Source of the DNA: Ophiothrix spiculata
Lineage: Eukaryota; Echinodermata; Ophiuroidea; Amphilepidida; Ophiotrichidae
Assembly: GCA_000969725.1 (NCBI GenBank)
Contig: JXSR01S015534.1
DNA: 31,806 bases
Direction: 5' to 3' (one strand)
Shown: positions 9,145 to 19,089 of the stretch, in pieces
How positions within the stretch are numbered: the stretch's first letter is position 1
How the letters are laid out: every line of letters begins with the position of its first letter
Translations under genes and position numbers: made by a program
Notes under the pieces: model-generated
Database searches by the model: none
What the model was told of the DNA's origin: nothing
The model's input: only the letters and a program-made list of their open reading frames with translations

Positions 9145-10767
9145 CTGAAAAGAAAAGTCACAAATTATTAACTGAGAAGGCAGATTTTCAAGTTTACTCC
9201 TAATTTCTGATTTTTAATGATCTGGACAAGGGCCCATCTTTTTAACTATTTTAGCTACAGTGGAACCTCTTCAACTTGAAATCTGTAGGGCCACACATTT
9301 TAGTTTGTGTTATCAGGACTTTGTGAAATCCATTATTAATAACATAGGCCTACTAATTCAGTGCCGGTGGGGGTGGGGTTCTTAAAAAAAATTGTACGGG
9401 GACATGCCTGTCAAACTTTGACAATATACAATTATTTTTAAAGCATCCACCAGTTTATCTTTAACTTTGTTATTTGTTATTTGACTGTTTTTAATTTTAT
9501 CATCTAGAGAGGTCAATCTATGTGTCAGATCTATAAAGAAGTACATGTTGCACCTTGGAAGGAGGGATATAAGAAAACAACAACAACAACAACTATGGCC
9601 CATCTCAATCCTTCTTTTGACTCAAAAAACCCACCTATCGTTATCGAACCCCCCCCCCCAAAAAAAAACAACAACAAACAAACAAAAAAAACCCTACCAA
9701 TTGTACTCAAATTGGGTGCTTTTGGGCAAATTTATCAAAATACACCCAATTTCTAAACATTGGGTGCATTTCATTGCATTCATCTGCAACGAAAAAAAAA
9801 CACCCATCTCTATACCAAAAACTATGAAAAACAACCCAAAATGCAGGCATGTACATACGTGTCTTATCAATGCAAGGGCCTACAAAATGGGGAGGTAGTT
9901 AGAAACCATAAAGTCGTCAACATAGTTTGCATAAATATGACTGCCAAGTCCATGACATGCCATGTGTTTCATTTTACAATAGGGGGGGGGGCATAATCTA
10001 CTAATTTATGATACATATTTATACCGTGTTATAGAGATGAGGCTAAACTGACTCCGCCATATAGTGCAAAATGCTAAGTAAGACTTAAACATAACTTCAG
10101 ACGGTACACCGATGGCTGACGATTGGAAAACATAAGATCTGCAAACAATCTCTTTTAATGTAAAATGTGATACCGGTGATAAGATTTCAGTAATTTTCTT
10201 ACAGGTAAAACTATAATAATGAAAAGTAAAATAAATTCATCGAGGGCTTATTTAATTAAAAATTCTGGTCAGGCATTTACCAACAGTGCGTTAGAACTTA
10301 GAAAATCATGATTTTAATGAAGTATGGAGTGCAAACTTCAGTAATCCTAGCCCGAGTTAACAACAGACTTCAAATTTTTTAGGTAAATTAGTGCGGAGGC
10401 TAGGCTAGGGGACCATCTACAGTGATCCAGGTCCAGGACCCTCTCTCTCGATGGCATTTTGTGACTCATGAGGCTGTGATTTCACTGCAATTTCAAAATC
10501 GCAATATAAACAATTTTGAATATACTGTTGTTAGGACCCCATCAGTAATTTTGCACAAAAAAAAATTGCAACAAAAATTTTTGAGTCGGTTAAAAATATT
10601 GTGACCATAAATGTCAAAAATGAAATGGGGCGTGACTTGACTCAGAGTCGAAGTCAGAAGATGAAAAAATGTTCACACTTAGCACGCAAAATATAGCCAA
10701 TCTATAACATGTAGTACTGAAAATAATTAATTCCCAAGTATAACACGTTCAAATTTGTTGTACTTAC
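9145..10767 (-). other. Kinesin intron 1
   Basis: About 1.6 kb between exons 1 and 2. It holds simple sequence: ACA/CAA triplets near 9577-9595, a C run then A run with more ACA at 9650-9690, and a G run near 9980. The word TTGGGTG(C/T) recurs near 9713-9770. Several short ORFs cross it without recognisable similarity; no intact mobile element was recognised. Confidence 0.6.
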
Positions 10768-10896
10768 CCCTAAAGAAACCTGTTCATCGTTAACAAATTT
10801 GACACAAACCGAGGAACCCGAAGCTACCTCTCCTTTATTCATTGGTCGCACACGGCAGACCACTTTAATATTGCACTCATCACCACCGTCCGTCAT
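10768..10896 (-). CDS. KIF5: Kinesin-1 heavy chain (KIF5/Khc), exon 1, residues 1-43
   Basis: First coding exon of the plus-end-directed motor subunit of conventional kinesin. The ATG is at 10896 and 43 codons follow to a GTAAGT donor (complement of 10762-10767), ending in phase 0. The protein starts MTDGGDECNIKVVCRVRPMN and reaches NDEQVSLG. CNIKVVCRVRP is the first beta strand of the kinesin motor domain and is close to the sea-urchin, fly and vertebrate KIF5 starts. The reading frame stays open into the intron, but similarity stops at the donor. It is transcribed away from DCTN2, whose ATG is 688 bp away on the other strand. Invertebrates normally have one KIF5-type gene, so A/B/C cannot be assigned. 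The P-loop and the rest of the ~950-residue protein are not in the window. Confidence 0.95.
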
Positions 10897-10984
10897 TTTG
10901 GGTATTTTATGTTCCCTTATTTATATATCAAATATTCCAGGTAAAATATAGGCTAAATCTGGCCTATTGTTCAATTGCTACCGT

Positions 10985-10994
10985 CCAATATTGG
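10985..10994. promoter_or_regulatory. Palindromic double CCAAT box
   Basis: CCAATATTGG carries a CCAAT box on each strand, about 90 bp upstream of the kinesin ATG. NF-Y sites are common in CpG-type and bidirectional promoters. Motif-only call. Confidence 0.4.
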
Positions 10995-11015
10995 CGATTT
11001 TAATGAAAACAACAC

Positions 11016-11027
11016 GGCAGCCATCTT
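11016..11027 (-). promoter_or_regulatory. YY1-like site on the kinesin side
   Basis: Read on the minus strand it is AAGATGGCTGCC, close to the classic YY1 motif AAnATGGCnGC. YY1 sites of this orientation typically sit just downstream of transcription starts of housekeeping genes. That would place a kinesin start roughly 120-150 bp upstream of its ATG. Caution: similar ATGGC words also occur in transposon arms elsewhere in this window. Confidence 0.45.
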
Positions 11028-11563
11028 CGACCGGCGAAAATTTTTCCTGTGCCCGATGCGTAAAGAAAAGCTGCAAAAGGGTACGAAATGATCCTTGATC
11101 GCCTTCTTTTCTCGCAGTTAGATTCCTTAGGTTGTAAATAAGCTTTCTAGATGTGAAAATTTCTCGTTTATATTATATTTCTAGTCTAAATCTTATTTAC
11201 AAATGCACTGATAACAGTGCTTACGTGCCTTCAATAATCACATCATAAGGACACCTACAAGAATCACGGGTGTATAATTATAGCCTCAACTCGCGATATT
11301 GTGGCGTTAATTTCATGCAATTTAGTAACTTTGCTAGTCCTGGGGAGATGAGGCTGTCGACTGAGATGACATCATGATCTCCTCAAATCTCGTTTTCATA
11401 AACATAAATTTCTTTTTTCATCCAATACCTTTTGTCATTTTGATAACAAATCGTCGAAAAATAATGACATATCATCATTTTGTATGTTCACTATTTTATT
11501 TTTGGTCAAATTGGTGCGAAAAATAACTAAAAATGTGCAAAAACATAATAAATCTCGAACATA

Positions 11564-11576
11564 TCACGTGACCAAT
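11564..11576 (+). promoter_or_regulatory. E-box (CACGTG) fused to a CCAAT box upstream of DCTN2
   Basis: TCACGTGAC followed by CCAATCA, ending 8 bp before the DCTN2 ATG. CACGTG is the binding site of USF/Max/TFE bHLH proteins, and CCAAT with a following CA fits NF-Y. Its position so near the start codon means it is either in a very short 5' UTR or at the transcription start. Function is inferred from motif only. Confidence 0.5.
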
Positions 11577-11584
11577 CAATTAAA

Positions 11585-11620
11585 ATGGCCGACCCAAAAT
11601 ATGCCGATCTGCCGGGAATT
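11585..11620 (+). CDS. DCTN2: DCTN2 (dynamitin) exon 1, residues 1-12
   Basis: Dynamitin (p50) is a shoulder subunit of dynactin, the cofactor that lets dynein move cargo toward microtubule minus ends; excess p50 breaks dynactin apart. This exon encodes MADPKYADLPGI and then a GTGAGT donor in phase 0. All 12 residues equal the human N-terminus as I remember it, which fixes the start. In dynactin this extended N-terminal segment lies along the Arp1 filament, which explains its strong conservation. The exon was found by reading, being far too short for ORF detection. Confidence 0.95.
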
Positions 11621-13140
11621 GTGAGTAAAATCTTGAATTTCTCGAAGTAAACTAATTTATTTGCTTATTTTGTTTAATACGAGTGTTGAAAATACCCATA
11701 TTCATATTTCTAGTATAAATTAAATGCACTTGAATTTACAATAAAACGTTAATAGCTCATTTACGGATGTCAATTATCGTGTCCTATTCGTTTGTATTGC
11801 ACTGCACTGCCACCGAGCCCACTCATCATGCTGCTGCACAGACACAGTGCTGACATATGAAGTGGGTGTAGCGATGCCATCTGGCATGTCTGGCAAGCTC
11901 TATTATGTGCTTATAGTTGGTTTGTAATCTTTGATATCTGTGAATTTTCTGGAAAATTCGTGTTTCTTTTTTTATTTTGTTTTTTAATCAGCGCATGAAA
12001 TGATGAATGATGGCTTTTTTTTATTGATGCCAATTTTATGCAAGTAAATTGATGCAAAGCAGCTAAAGATATAATATGACGCCAATTATGATGTATGTAT
12101 GTAAAAACGTAAGACAGCGAGTCCTACTACTATTGTTATGTTAGACGACCACGGCAGCCATTACCGTACGGTTTGACAGTTCTCCCAATACAACGCATGT
12201 GTTCTCATTTTAGCCACCGACTTTTTTGCTATTTGTCATTCCTTTTTTGTTGTATCACTCATGTATTATTGTTAACAATATTAATGAGTATCTACTTAGG
12301 TATTTGTTGATTGAAAAAAATCAAAATGTGTACTTTGATCATGCATTTTTAAATTTTAGGTGAATGTTTACATAAAAATGATCATGAATTTTCACAAGTA
12401 ATATGTTTGGTAAACTCCTTGACTACCATGGCCTATGGCTTAAGTAACTCACTAAGGTGTGCAAGAGCACATTTCCCACATTTTTCATGATGCGAGTTGT
12501 TCAAAATGAGACTTCAAAAAATTTGCAAAATTAACCATTGTTCAATGGAGATCAGTATGTCTATACTAGCATTTATCATGAAAAAATTGTTTTAATTTGA
12601 ATATCTCTCTTTTTAGCTTTTTGTTATAGAGCTATTTAGTACCTTTAAAATAAGGGGTCAACCAGCTTCCTAGTGTTAAAAATGGCGAAGTTATAGTTAA
12701 AAATGTTGTGGCCCGCTGGTGACTGAAAATATCAGATTTCTTGTGACTTTGATCAATTGCCTTGGTGCAGAATTCTGCACCTGAGTTGGATGAATTGACA
12801 ATAATTGCACTATATTTTCCCTTCTATTTTGGCTGTGCTATATTTTTATGATTGGTGCGCCCCCAGACTCTCACCGAATTGCAATGCCAAATCAAATAGT
12901 TAGGTTAAAAACATAAGACGCCAAACTATATTTAAAGACAAGCAATTTTTCTGATTTTCTCCATAGGGCACTGTATTAAGCAAAATTTGAGGGTCACAAA
13001 AAGTTGTGAAAAAGTGAAACACGAATGCTGTCCTCTATATGTTATTATGATAAATGCTATCTATACATGATAATCATTTATCGACATACTAGTAGGTCTA
13101 TTGTTATGTTGGACATTATTTCTATTTGAAAAGAAGAAGA
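11621..13140 (+). other. DCTN2 intron 1, proximal part
   Basis: Follows exon 1. No exon or mobile element recognised here. First introns near promoters often hold enhancers, but nothing in the sequence allows a specific call. Confidence 0.4.
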
Positions 13141-13475
13141 GGGGCGCCGTAGTGTAGTGGTTAGCGATCTCGCCTTATGCTTACAAGCATTGGGCCCGGG
13201 TTTGATTCCCGGACCCGGTGAGGGCACTTGCCGGAATGGAATCTCAGAATCTTCATGAGAGATCGTCGTCCTTCGGAGGGGACGTAAAGCCGTCGGTCCC
13301 ATGTACAGAAGAGTCATACCTGTACATGCAATCGCAGCCAGTATTGTAAAGAGTAGGGTAGAATACCTGACTGTTCCCAACCCCGTTTCGGTCAATTTCT
13401 GGACTTCAAAATCCGCCTGTGCGTTAATACTCACTCAGTGAGGTCTGCACAATAATTGGAAGAAGAAGAAGAAGA
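13141..13475 (+). mobile_element. tRNA-derived SINE with (GAA)n tail
   Basis: Starts GGGGCGCCGTAGTGTAGTGG: A box TAGTGTAGTGG, B box GGGTTTGATTCCC, within a 75-bp tRNA-like head (13141-13215). The body contains TCGTCCTTCGGAGGGGACG, then AAAGCCGTCGGTCCCATG, and it ends in a GAAGAAGAAGAA tail. AAGAAGAAG on the left flank fits a target duplication. About 335 bp and apparently full length; the minus-strand ORF over it is not a gene. Confidence 0.88.
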
Positions 13476-14228
13476 ACTAAAGAGGTTTTTGCCGACTATA
13501 CAGATGTCAATGAGATGAGATGTATCCTTCAATTGTGAGAATCTAACTATTACAGTTTGTCACGCTATTGTAAGACAATATTTTATGAATTAACTTCGGA
13601 ACTTATATGTTAAAATAGCAAGACTTGCCTCAATAGTGCAATGTCACACTATGTGAGATATGAAAATTCAGTGCACTGTTCGTGGCAGAAATGTATGATT
13701 GTCGTCTTACTATTGTAGGTAGGACATCTTGCATTAGTAAGATGTTTACTAATAAATCAATGCGCCCGTACTGTTAATTAAAAGGAAAGACAAAAGTCAT
13801 GAATTGAAAGTGTAAAAGAAAAAAAATTTCGAACCACTGACACTGTATGCAGTGGGGTTTAAACTATGCTAATCGAATTCAGCGCTTAGTTCTTTAAAAA
13901 CACACAAGCATTTTGTTTATTTATTTTAATTGTTTCTATACACTCCTAGTTTTGGAAAAAGGAGTACCGTACTAAAGGTGACCTTGAGGATGAAAACTGG
14001 ATCAAGATTTGCCCCTTTATGCTTGATTGTCAAGTTGCACAATATGAACTGATACCTTTTGCAGAAGAACTATTTAAAACGTGAATTGCACCTTCAACTG
14101 CCTCTAATTTGGTAGAAAATTATCAGGAAAATGAGGAACAGCGAGCTTATTTCACTTAATTTACCAAAATATTGTGGATGTAGTCTAATTATTTGAAACA
14201 TCCATTTTATATGTTTTTAATTTTGCAG
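13476..14228 (+). other. DCTN2 intron 1, distal part
   Basis: AT-rich. At 13972-14092 is a possible short relative of the 330-bp element (GTGACCTTGAGGATGAAAA and GTGAATTGCACCT). Otherwise nothing recognised. Confidence 0.4.
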
Positions 14229-14294
14229 GACACCCATCAACCAGATGTTTTTGAAACAAGTGATCTTCCTGAAGATGATCAACAGCAAGAACTA
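14229..14294 (+). CDS. DCTN2: DCTN2 exon 2, residues 13-34
   Basis: 22 codons between a TTTTGCAG acceptor and a GTAAGT donor, phase 0 at both ends. It reads DTHQPDVFETSDLPEDDQQQ then EL. The family signature PDVxETSDLPEDDQ is intact (human PDVYETSDLPEDDQ). The frame runs on into an inverted-repeat element ~100 bp downstream, so an unspliced ORF looks longer than the true exon. Confidence 0.95.
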
Positions 14295-14393
14295 GTAAGT
14301 ACTATCTTGTCTGAACTACTGGTACCTGTTACAAGTAATCTTTGCTTGCTGGTGCAGAATCTTTTTGAAAGGGATACTAGGGTCATTGGCGTA

Positions 14394-14626
14394 GCCAGGG
14401 GGGTGTGGAAGGAGCGTGAGCACCCGGGGGTCTACAAAAAATGGGATATTAGAAAAAAGAAATGAAAACAACGAAAAATGGTGCAGTAATCCTAATAACT
14501 GCTAATAATACATTTGGCGACCCTTCCGATATAGACAGATACCCTTAGTGGCCCCCTGGACCCATCGCCCTTTAAGACTAGGATATATTGCACACCCCGG
14601 GGTACGCAATCCTGGCTATGCACCAG
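14394..14626. mobile_element. Inverted-repeat MITE, ends CATTGGCGTAGCCAGG
   Basis: Left CATTGGCGTAGCCAGGGG; right, complemented, CTGGTGCATAGCCAGG. AGGGTC occurs immediately outside both ends. Interior motifs are CACCCGGGGGTC and CACCCCGGGGTA. Size and ends suggest a hAT-like MITE; it lies 100 bp past DCTN2 exon 2. Confidence 0.7.
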
Positions 14627-14884
14627 AGGGTCTATGTAGAAGACTTCAAACCCGACCATGACCTTGTATCCATCAACACTTGCAACTCATCTCTTCTTAA
14701 CGCCACAACACGACAACATACACCAAAAATGCCTTTGTTTACCACCTAACACACAAGTAGGTAGAGGGTACATACAGCCTGTATTTAACATGTCAGAGTG
14801 CCAATCTTTTAAAGTGATTGGGCCTGACTTCAAAATTTGTTATATTTATAGTGAGGTGATTGCTACACCTCTTTCCCCATGAGT

Positions 14885-15085
14885 TTGTTATTTTCCCAGC
14901 GTTGAAGAATGCTGGTTACCGATTTGACACCTGGGTCAAAGGAACGCAATAGGGTAAGTATCTTGGTCAAAGACACATCACATGCCGCTCACCGGATTCA
15001 AACTCACGACGCTTAATGCCTGATGATTTAGAGTCGGGGGACGTATACCGCTTAGTCATGCATATCCCACCTACCCAAATCCTGC
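14885..15085 (-). mobile_element. tRNA-derived SINE, minus orientation
   Basis: On the minus strand: A-box-like TGACTAAGCGG, then TCGTGAGTTTGAATCCGG (B box), then a body GTCTTTGACCAAGATACTTA. The same head-plus-body plan is seen in the SINE at 23749-23998 (TGCTTGAGCAAGATATTTA). The 3' boundary is not clear. An ORF over it (14967-15149) is accidental. Confidence 0.7.
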
Positions 15086-15172
15086 ATCTATTACCGTGAA
15101 GACATTTTCTACCTGAAGGCCACCAAATGCTGGAACCGTCTAGCAGCAAGAATCATTCAAAGCTGCCCTGAA

Positions 15173-15497
15173 AGGTGCAATTCATGATTCTGATGTGATA
15201 ACAAGCTATCTCTTTTCTAGCCAAATGACAAGAAGAGTACAATATAAATTTATGCTGAACATTTCACTTCATTAAGGCCATTCATTTTCAAGTTTTTTAG
15301 TATTTTAAACTTCCCCATAGGCTACAGTAATTAGAAAATGACACATTACATTTTCTTACTTTTCTCAAAAATGCAAGCACATTTGAAAGAATGGTTTGAG
15401 GATTATAACATATACCAATCAAGGATTTTTACCAGCTGCAAAACTCAATTTTGATAGAGGTGACCTTGAGGATGAAAAGTGGGTCATGAATTGCCCC
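15173..15497 (-). mobile_element. ~330-bp dispersed element, copy 2
   Basis: Reverse-complement relative of 992-1320, lying in DCTN2 intron 2. Both ends resemble GGnGCAATTCATGA as inverted repeats. A third, shorter relative may lie at about 13972-14092, which shares the words GTGACCTTGAGGATGAAAA and a GTGAATTGCACCT end. No coding capacity. Confidence 0.7.
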
Positions 15498-15614
15498 TCT
15501 AATGAACATTTTGACTCAAATTACACACAGCACACTGAAAGTCCCTGAACCAATCAATTCAAGATGAAGTTGATAAAGTTATCTTATTACATGGCTGGTT
15601 ACAGACTAATGCTA

Positions 15615-15898
15615 TGGTCACATAAGCCGAGGGAAGCTGCAACGCCTTTAAACGGTGAGTGCTTGCGATGCCCGGTCAGTCACCGGTCAGCGACCGGTGG
15701 TTATGTGACCATAACTGAAGACATCGTACAAGCAGCAAGTTTTTAACTCTGAATTAAATTCTTGTGGCATACTTCCGGCATCTCTATGGCTCATTGACAC
15801 CATTTGGAGCCCGGTCGGTCACCAGCCAGTGTCCGCTGAATTCTACCCAGTATGATACCGTAAACATCTTGTAACCTCGCCGCAAGTTTATGTGACCA
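15615..15898. mobile_element. MITE family TGGTCACATAA, copy 1
   Basis: Perfect 11-bp ends TGGTCACATAA / TTATGTGACCA. Inside are many CCGGT/ACCGG words and an internal GTTATGTGACCATAAC. Shares TAACCTCGCCGCAAG near one end and the central CTGAAGACAT...GCAGCAAG with copy 2 (25461-25780), which lies in the opposite orientation. Confidence 0.85.
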
Positions 15899-15959
15899 TG
15901 GTATTAGCCAAGTAAAGATCAATAATATTTAACCTTCAATCCAAGAAACTTTACTCAAC

Positions 15960-16074
15960 TTGCTCCGTGGTCGGACAGTCACGTAAAGCTGTGGGTCCCC
16001 TGTATGAATAGACTCCTTCATGGGGTATGCATGTTATGCAAGTACTTGTATCATTGATTGATTGATTGATTGAA
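15960..16074 (+). mobile_element. SINE body relic with (ATTG)n tail
   Basis: CACGTAAAGCTGTGGGTCCC matches the body of the full SINE at 13141-13475 (GACGTAAAGCCGTCGGTCCC). It continues to TGTATGAATAGACTC and then an ATTG microsatellite (16053-16073). The tRNA-like head is missing, so this is a truncated, older member or a related family. Confidence 0.65.
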
Positions 16075-16268
16075 TTCAAGTGCATCATTTATAATCTATT
16101 GTTGATGGATAATTTTGTAGTAAAACCCTTGTTGTTTCCTTAAAGTGGCTACATGCTGAGATTTAAAAGTATTATTCAGAAAATATTTGTTAAGGAGACA
16201 TTGTACATTAAAAATGCTAGAATCAATTTGGTGTTTATTCTTTTTTTTAACTTTTCTTTTAATTCTAG

Positions 16269-16362
16269 GCTGAACTAAACAGTGAGAGTGTGGAAAAGCT
16301 TCCTATAGACACCAATGTAGCTTACAACAAGTTTAAAGACAAGAAAGTCTCTGCATATTCTG
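16269..16362 (+). CDS. DCTN2: DCTN2 exon 3, residues 35-65 plus one base
   Basis: Encodes AELNSESVEKL, then NVAYNKFKDKKV and SAYSG, matching human SVEHI...NAAYDKFKDKRV. The acceptor is TTCTAG after a long pyrimidine run and the donor is GTAAGT. It ends in phase 1; the split codon makes Asp with the next exon. The NxAYxKFKDK segment belongs to the extended N-terminal region of p50. Confidence 0.95.
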
Positions 16363-16507
16363 GTAAGTTTACCATTGATCCAAACCCTATTTTAACAGTC
16401 CTGAGGGATTCTTCCAAAGATTTAAGAATGGAGATTCCAAAATCTTTTACTGGCTCATCCCACTAGACCACGATGAAACTCAAGATTGAGGTAGGAAGAT
16501 CCATGTC

Positions 16508-16655
16508 ATCAATAGCCTGCATAATAGTGCGATCCAATCTAATGAGATTATTTCTTGTTTAAAGCAAATAACTGCGCGGTCATTTTCAGGTAACAATGAC
16601 ATCTGATAATGACCTGCGTGTACAAGCACTCGCAATATAATAGCGCATATGCTTT
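16508..16655 (-). repeat. Dispersed repeat R8, copy 2
   Basis: Minus-strand counterpart of 8827-8965, in DCTN2 intron 3. Minus-strand frame reads LLPENDRAVICFKQEIISLD then WIALLCRLL, parallel to copy 1. The conserved frame may be a relic of a transposon gene or a by-product of overall DNA similarity. Confidence 0.75.
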
Positions 16656-17086
16656 TAAAGGGGAATTGGACAAAATTTTGAAATTTGTTTGTGGATGATT
16701 TACACCAGATTCTCTGATATCTTGTCCACAACACTTCGCTGCTTTCCAGGTAGGATTGTTTCAAAGAACACGGTTCCTTTTGGTAGGATCTTGATTCGCA
16801 CTCCTATGTTAGAAAATAACAGTCAAATACCAGATATCGGGAAAATTTTGATCACAACCTTCAAAAATGTCAAAATTTGAATTTTATTTTATTGTTGATT
16901 TTGTGTATGAGGCGTATATTCTCTAAACGTATTTATTGATGCTATACAATGAGAAAGAGCCAAAGATTTGTTTGTAAAACATTTCTTTCACATTATAGAT
17001 TGCAGAAAAATCAAAAGAAATTTTAAATTTTCATTAGATCTCCTGAAAAGGCCAATTCTAGAAATTCAAATATAGAGGGCAGTATT

Positions 17087-17106
17087 TATCGTTGTCGACA
17101 ACGATA
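17087..17106. repeat. Perfect 20-bp palindrome
   Basis: TATCGTTGTCGACAACGATA, centred on GTCGAC. It stands alone in AT-rich intron DNA with no loop. Confidence 0.85.
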
Positions 17107-18059
17107 TTTAAAAATAAGAGAATGTCTAAATATTTTGATATGTAGTGTTTGAATTTGACAATGAAACTTTGCATGCTGTCATTATTACCACTAATACTTC
17201 AAATGATGCAAAAATCTCAAAATGTTTGGGGAAAAGTTTGGGGGTGATGCTGAACTTGTACACAATAATATGCGCACGCAATGATATCGCGGAGGTTGTG
17301 GTGATGACTGCACACAACGTGGAAGCAGTGACTGGATTGATTGATGTTCTAGCAGATTGCACAGCAACAAACAAATTGAAATTATGATTATCACTCGTTT
17401 TTATAAAAAATGGTCAAAAGGAATATGAAATTAAATATTCACCGTGACATTTTTTGAATTAGTTATGAGAGAGGAGAGGGATGCTATCAAACAATGAGAA
17501 GTCAATTGGTTAACCCCTCTTCAATAATTCAATCAGCAGTTGACCACTAAAGGCGCGTGAAGAAAACCTTTCATTTTTACGCGTCTGGTGCTCCAAGGTT
17601 AAAGTTCAAACGCAACTCGTGTGATACTGGTGAGCTCGCGTGATTTGTTTATTCTGTTCCTGTGTGACTTGATGATCAATTTGATTGGTTTGATGTTCAC
17701 GCATGGTGCGATTTGGTCCCTAGAATGAAAAGGTTGTTTTCCGATGACTAAAGAAACTGGACGTTGATATTGTTTTAAACAATGAGAACTGCCAAATCAA
17801 GGTGTTCATTGCCATTTTGAGTTTTGAAGTGCTGACAACAAACAAAATAGTTGCAGATGGTGTAAATTAATGTCAGTTTTAATGAAATTTATAATTTTTT
17901 TCTTGAAAAACACATCCTCGCAATTACACACCCTACATTTTAGATTTTCTAAAATCATTTCATATTATTTTCGTTAATAATTTATTTATTTTATGTTGTT
18001 TTGATGACATCTGTTGACACACACCCCTTCCACCTTGATTTATTGAATTTTCTCAATAC

Positions 18060-18605
18060 TTAAAGGGACTAGCCTAGATTCCACTTAGAATTAAAAACTT
18101 ATGGAAATTCTTTAAATAAAGCTTAAAAGTGTAGTAAAATCCAAAAAACTACACAAAATTACACAGAAATGGCTCAAATTGACAGCAAATTGATTTGCAA
18201 TATATCTATATGTGATGGTGTTGTGACTATCCAGTGTTTTCTAAATCCTAAATTTGTACCTCAGAATGATTTACCAGATAAAAGATCAAATGAAGCTCTT
18301 GGAGATAAGTTAATACATATCAAAAGAGAAACAATTTTATCAAAAAATAATTTTGTTTACCCATCACAGGTGTAGAAACAAGATATTTTTAAGATTTGAA
18401 ACTAGAAACACTTTTTCAACCATTTTTTGTCGCCGGCGACAAAAAATACAGCTGGTAAATAATTTCATTTGTTTCCTCTGTTACACCAATTCAGCGGAAA
18501 CTACTGGTAGGATATGTTAGTATAATCATGTACTATCGATACATGTGAAAAAAATATATAGTCAGAAAATCAGCGGACAGAATCAAGCTCTGGTTTCAAA
18601 GCAGT
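18060..18605 (+). mobile_element. Element family TTAAAGGGACT, copy 1 (right end degraded)
   Basis: Begins TTAAAGGGACTAGCCTAGATTCC. Its right half (18395-18595) aligns with 20795-21000: ACTAGAAACACT, CTATCGATACATGTGAA / CTATCGATTCATGTGAA. The expected closing CTAGGCCAGTCCCTTTAA is eroded. A short frame (18169-18375, MAQIDSKLICNISICDG...) lies in the part missing from copy 2. It contains a perfect 24-bp palindrome at 18423-18446. Confidence 0.75.
18423..18446. repeat. Perfect 24-bp palindrome
   Basis: Six T, then GTCGCCGGCGAC, then six A. It lies inside copy 1 of the TTAAAGGGACT family. The equivalent place in copy 2 reads TTTTCCTCCGGAATAAAAA, so the palindrome is specific to copy 1 or has decayed in copy 2. 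Confidence 0.85.
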
Positions 18606-18889
18606 GCAATCATACATAAGTTATATTTAGCTTATTTATAGTACTCCCAACATTTTGTATTGAAAATATGCTATCTCGAGCCATATTTAGCATATTTTAG
18701 CTGATTTTTACATCCTTGTCCAGGTACGCTTAAAATGGAAGATGTACATGTATTGTCAAATAATGGTCTTTGCAGGAAAGTCATAGCACTTTTTCATTTG
18801 CCATGCAACTTTTAACAGCTGTGTTCTTTGATTCAATAAATAGATATTGTATCATTTATCGTTTATTTCTCAATGACCTTTTTTACCAG
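18606..18889 (+). other. DCTN2 intron 3, distal part
   Basis: No mobile element or exon recognised up to the exon 4 acceptor. Confidence 0.4.
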
Positions 18890-18957
18890 ATTTTTCAGAG
18901 AGAATTTCACACTCAAGAAGAACCGGATATGTAATTCCAAGGACAGAATATGAGTTG
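18890..18957 (+). CDS. DCTN2: DCTN2 exon 4, residues 66-88
   Basis: Completes an Asp and reads DFSERISHSRRTGYVIPRTE then YEL; human has [21 protein letters not shown]. The acceptor is TTTTTTACCAG. The donor GTTAGT is weaker than the others but sits exactly where similarity ends. Phase is 1 on entry and 0 on exit. Confidence 0.92.
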
Positions 18958-19089
18958 GTTAGTATGAGGGGCCTTGTTTTTCATTTTGATCCCATCTATA
19001 TTTTTATATATTAAATCAGAAACTTTGGGGTCCATGTCAAATTTTCCAGTATCCATAAACATGGGCAGCCAGTAAGTTTGAAAGGGTTA

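Larger units (their letters stand above)
10897..11584. promoter_or_regulatory. Shared divergent promoter region of KIF5 and DCTN2
   Basis: These 688 bp separate the two start codons and must contain both 5' UTRs and core promoters. Seen by eye: CCAATATTGG at 10985-10994 (CCAAT on both strands), a YY1-like AAGATGGCTGCC on the minus strand at 11016-11027, and CACGTG followed directly by CCAAT at 11564-11576. No inverted-repeat element or SINE was recognised inside it, unlike most flanking DNA. The transcription start sites cannot be placed from sequence, and an additional upstream non-coding exon is possible for either gene. Confidence 0.75.
16363..18059 (+). other. DCTN2 intron 3, proximal part
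   Basis: Contains R8 copy 2, a 20-bp perfect palindrome (17087-17106), and at 17145-17387 an open 80-codon plus-strand frame of unknown meaning that is also open on the other strand. No exon recognised. Confidence 0.4.

Noticed and set aside
10918..10927. TATA box (TATATAAATA, minus strand) for kinesin
   Set aside because: It is only ~22 bp upstream of the ATG, so a start 25-30 bp downstream would fall inside the coding sequence. More likely chance in AT-rich 5' UTR.
17126..17394. 80-codon plus-strand ORF and overlapping minus-strand ORFs
   Set aside because: Open on both strands but without splice signals, recognisable domains or element ends; kept only as a remark on the intron.
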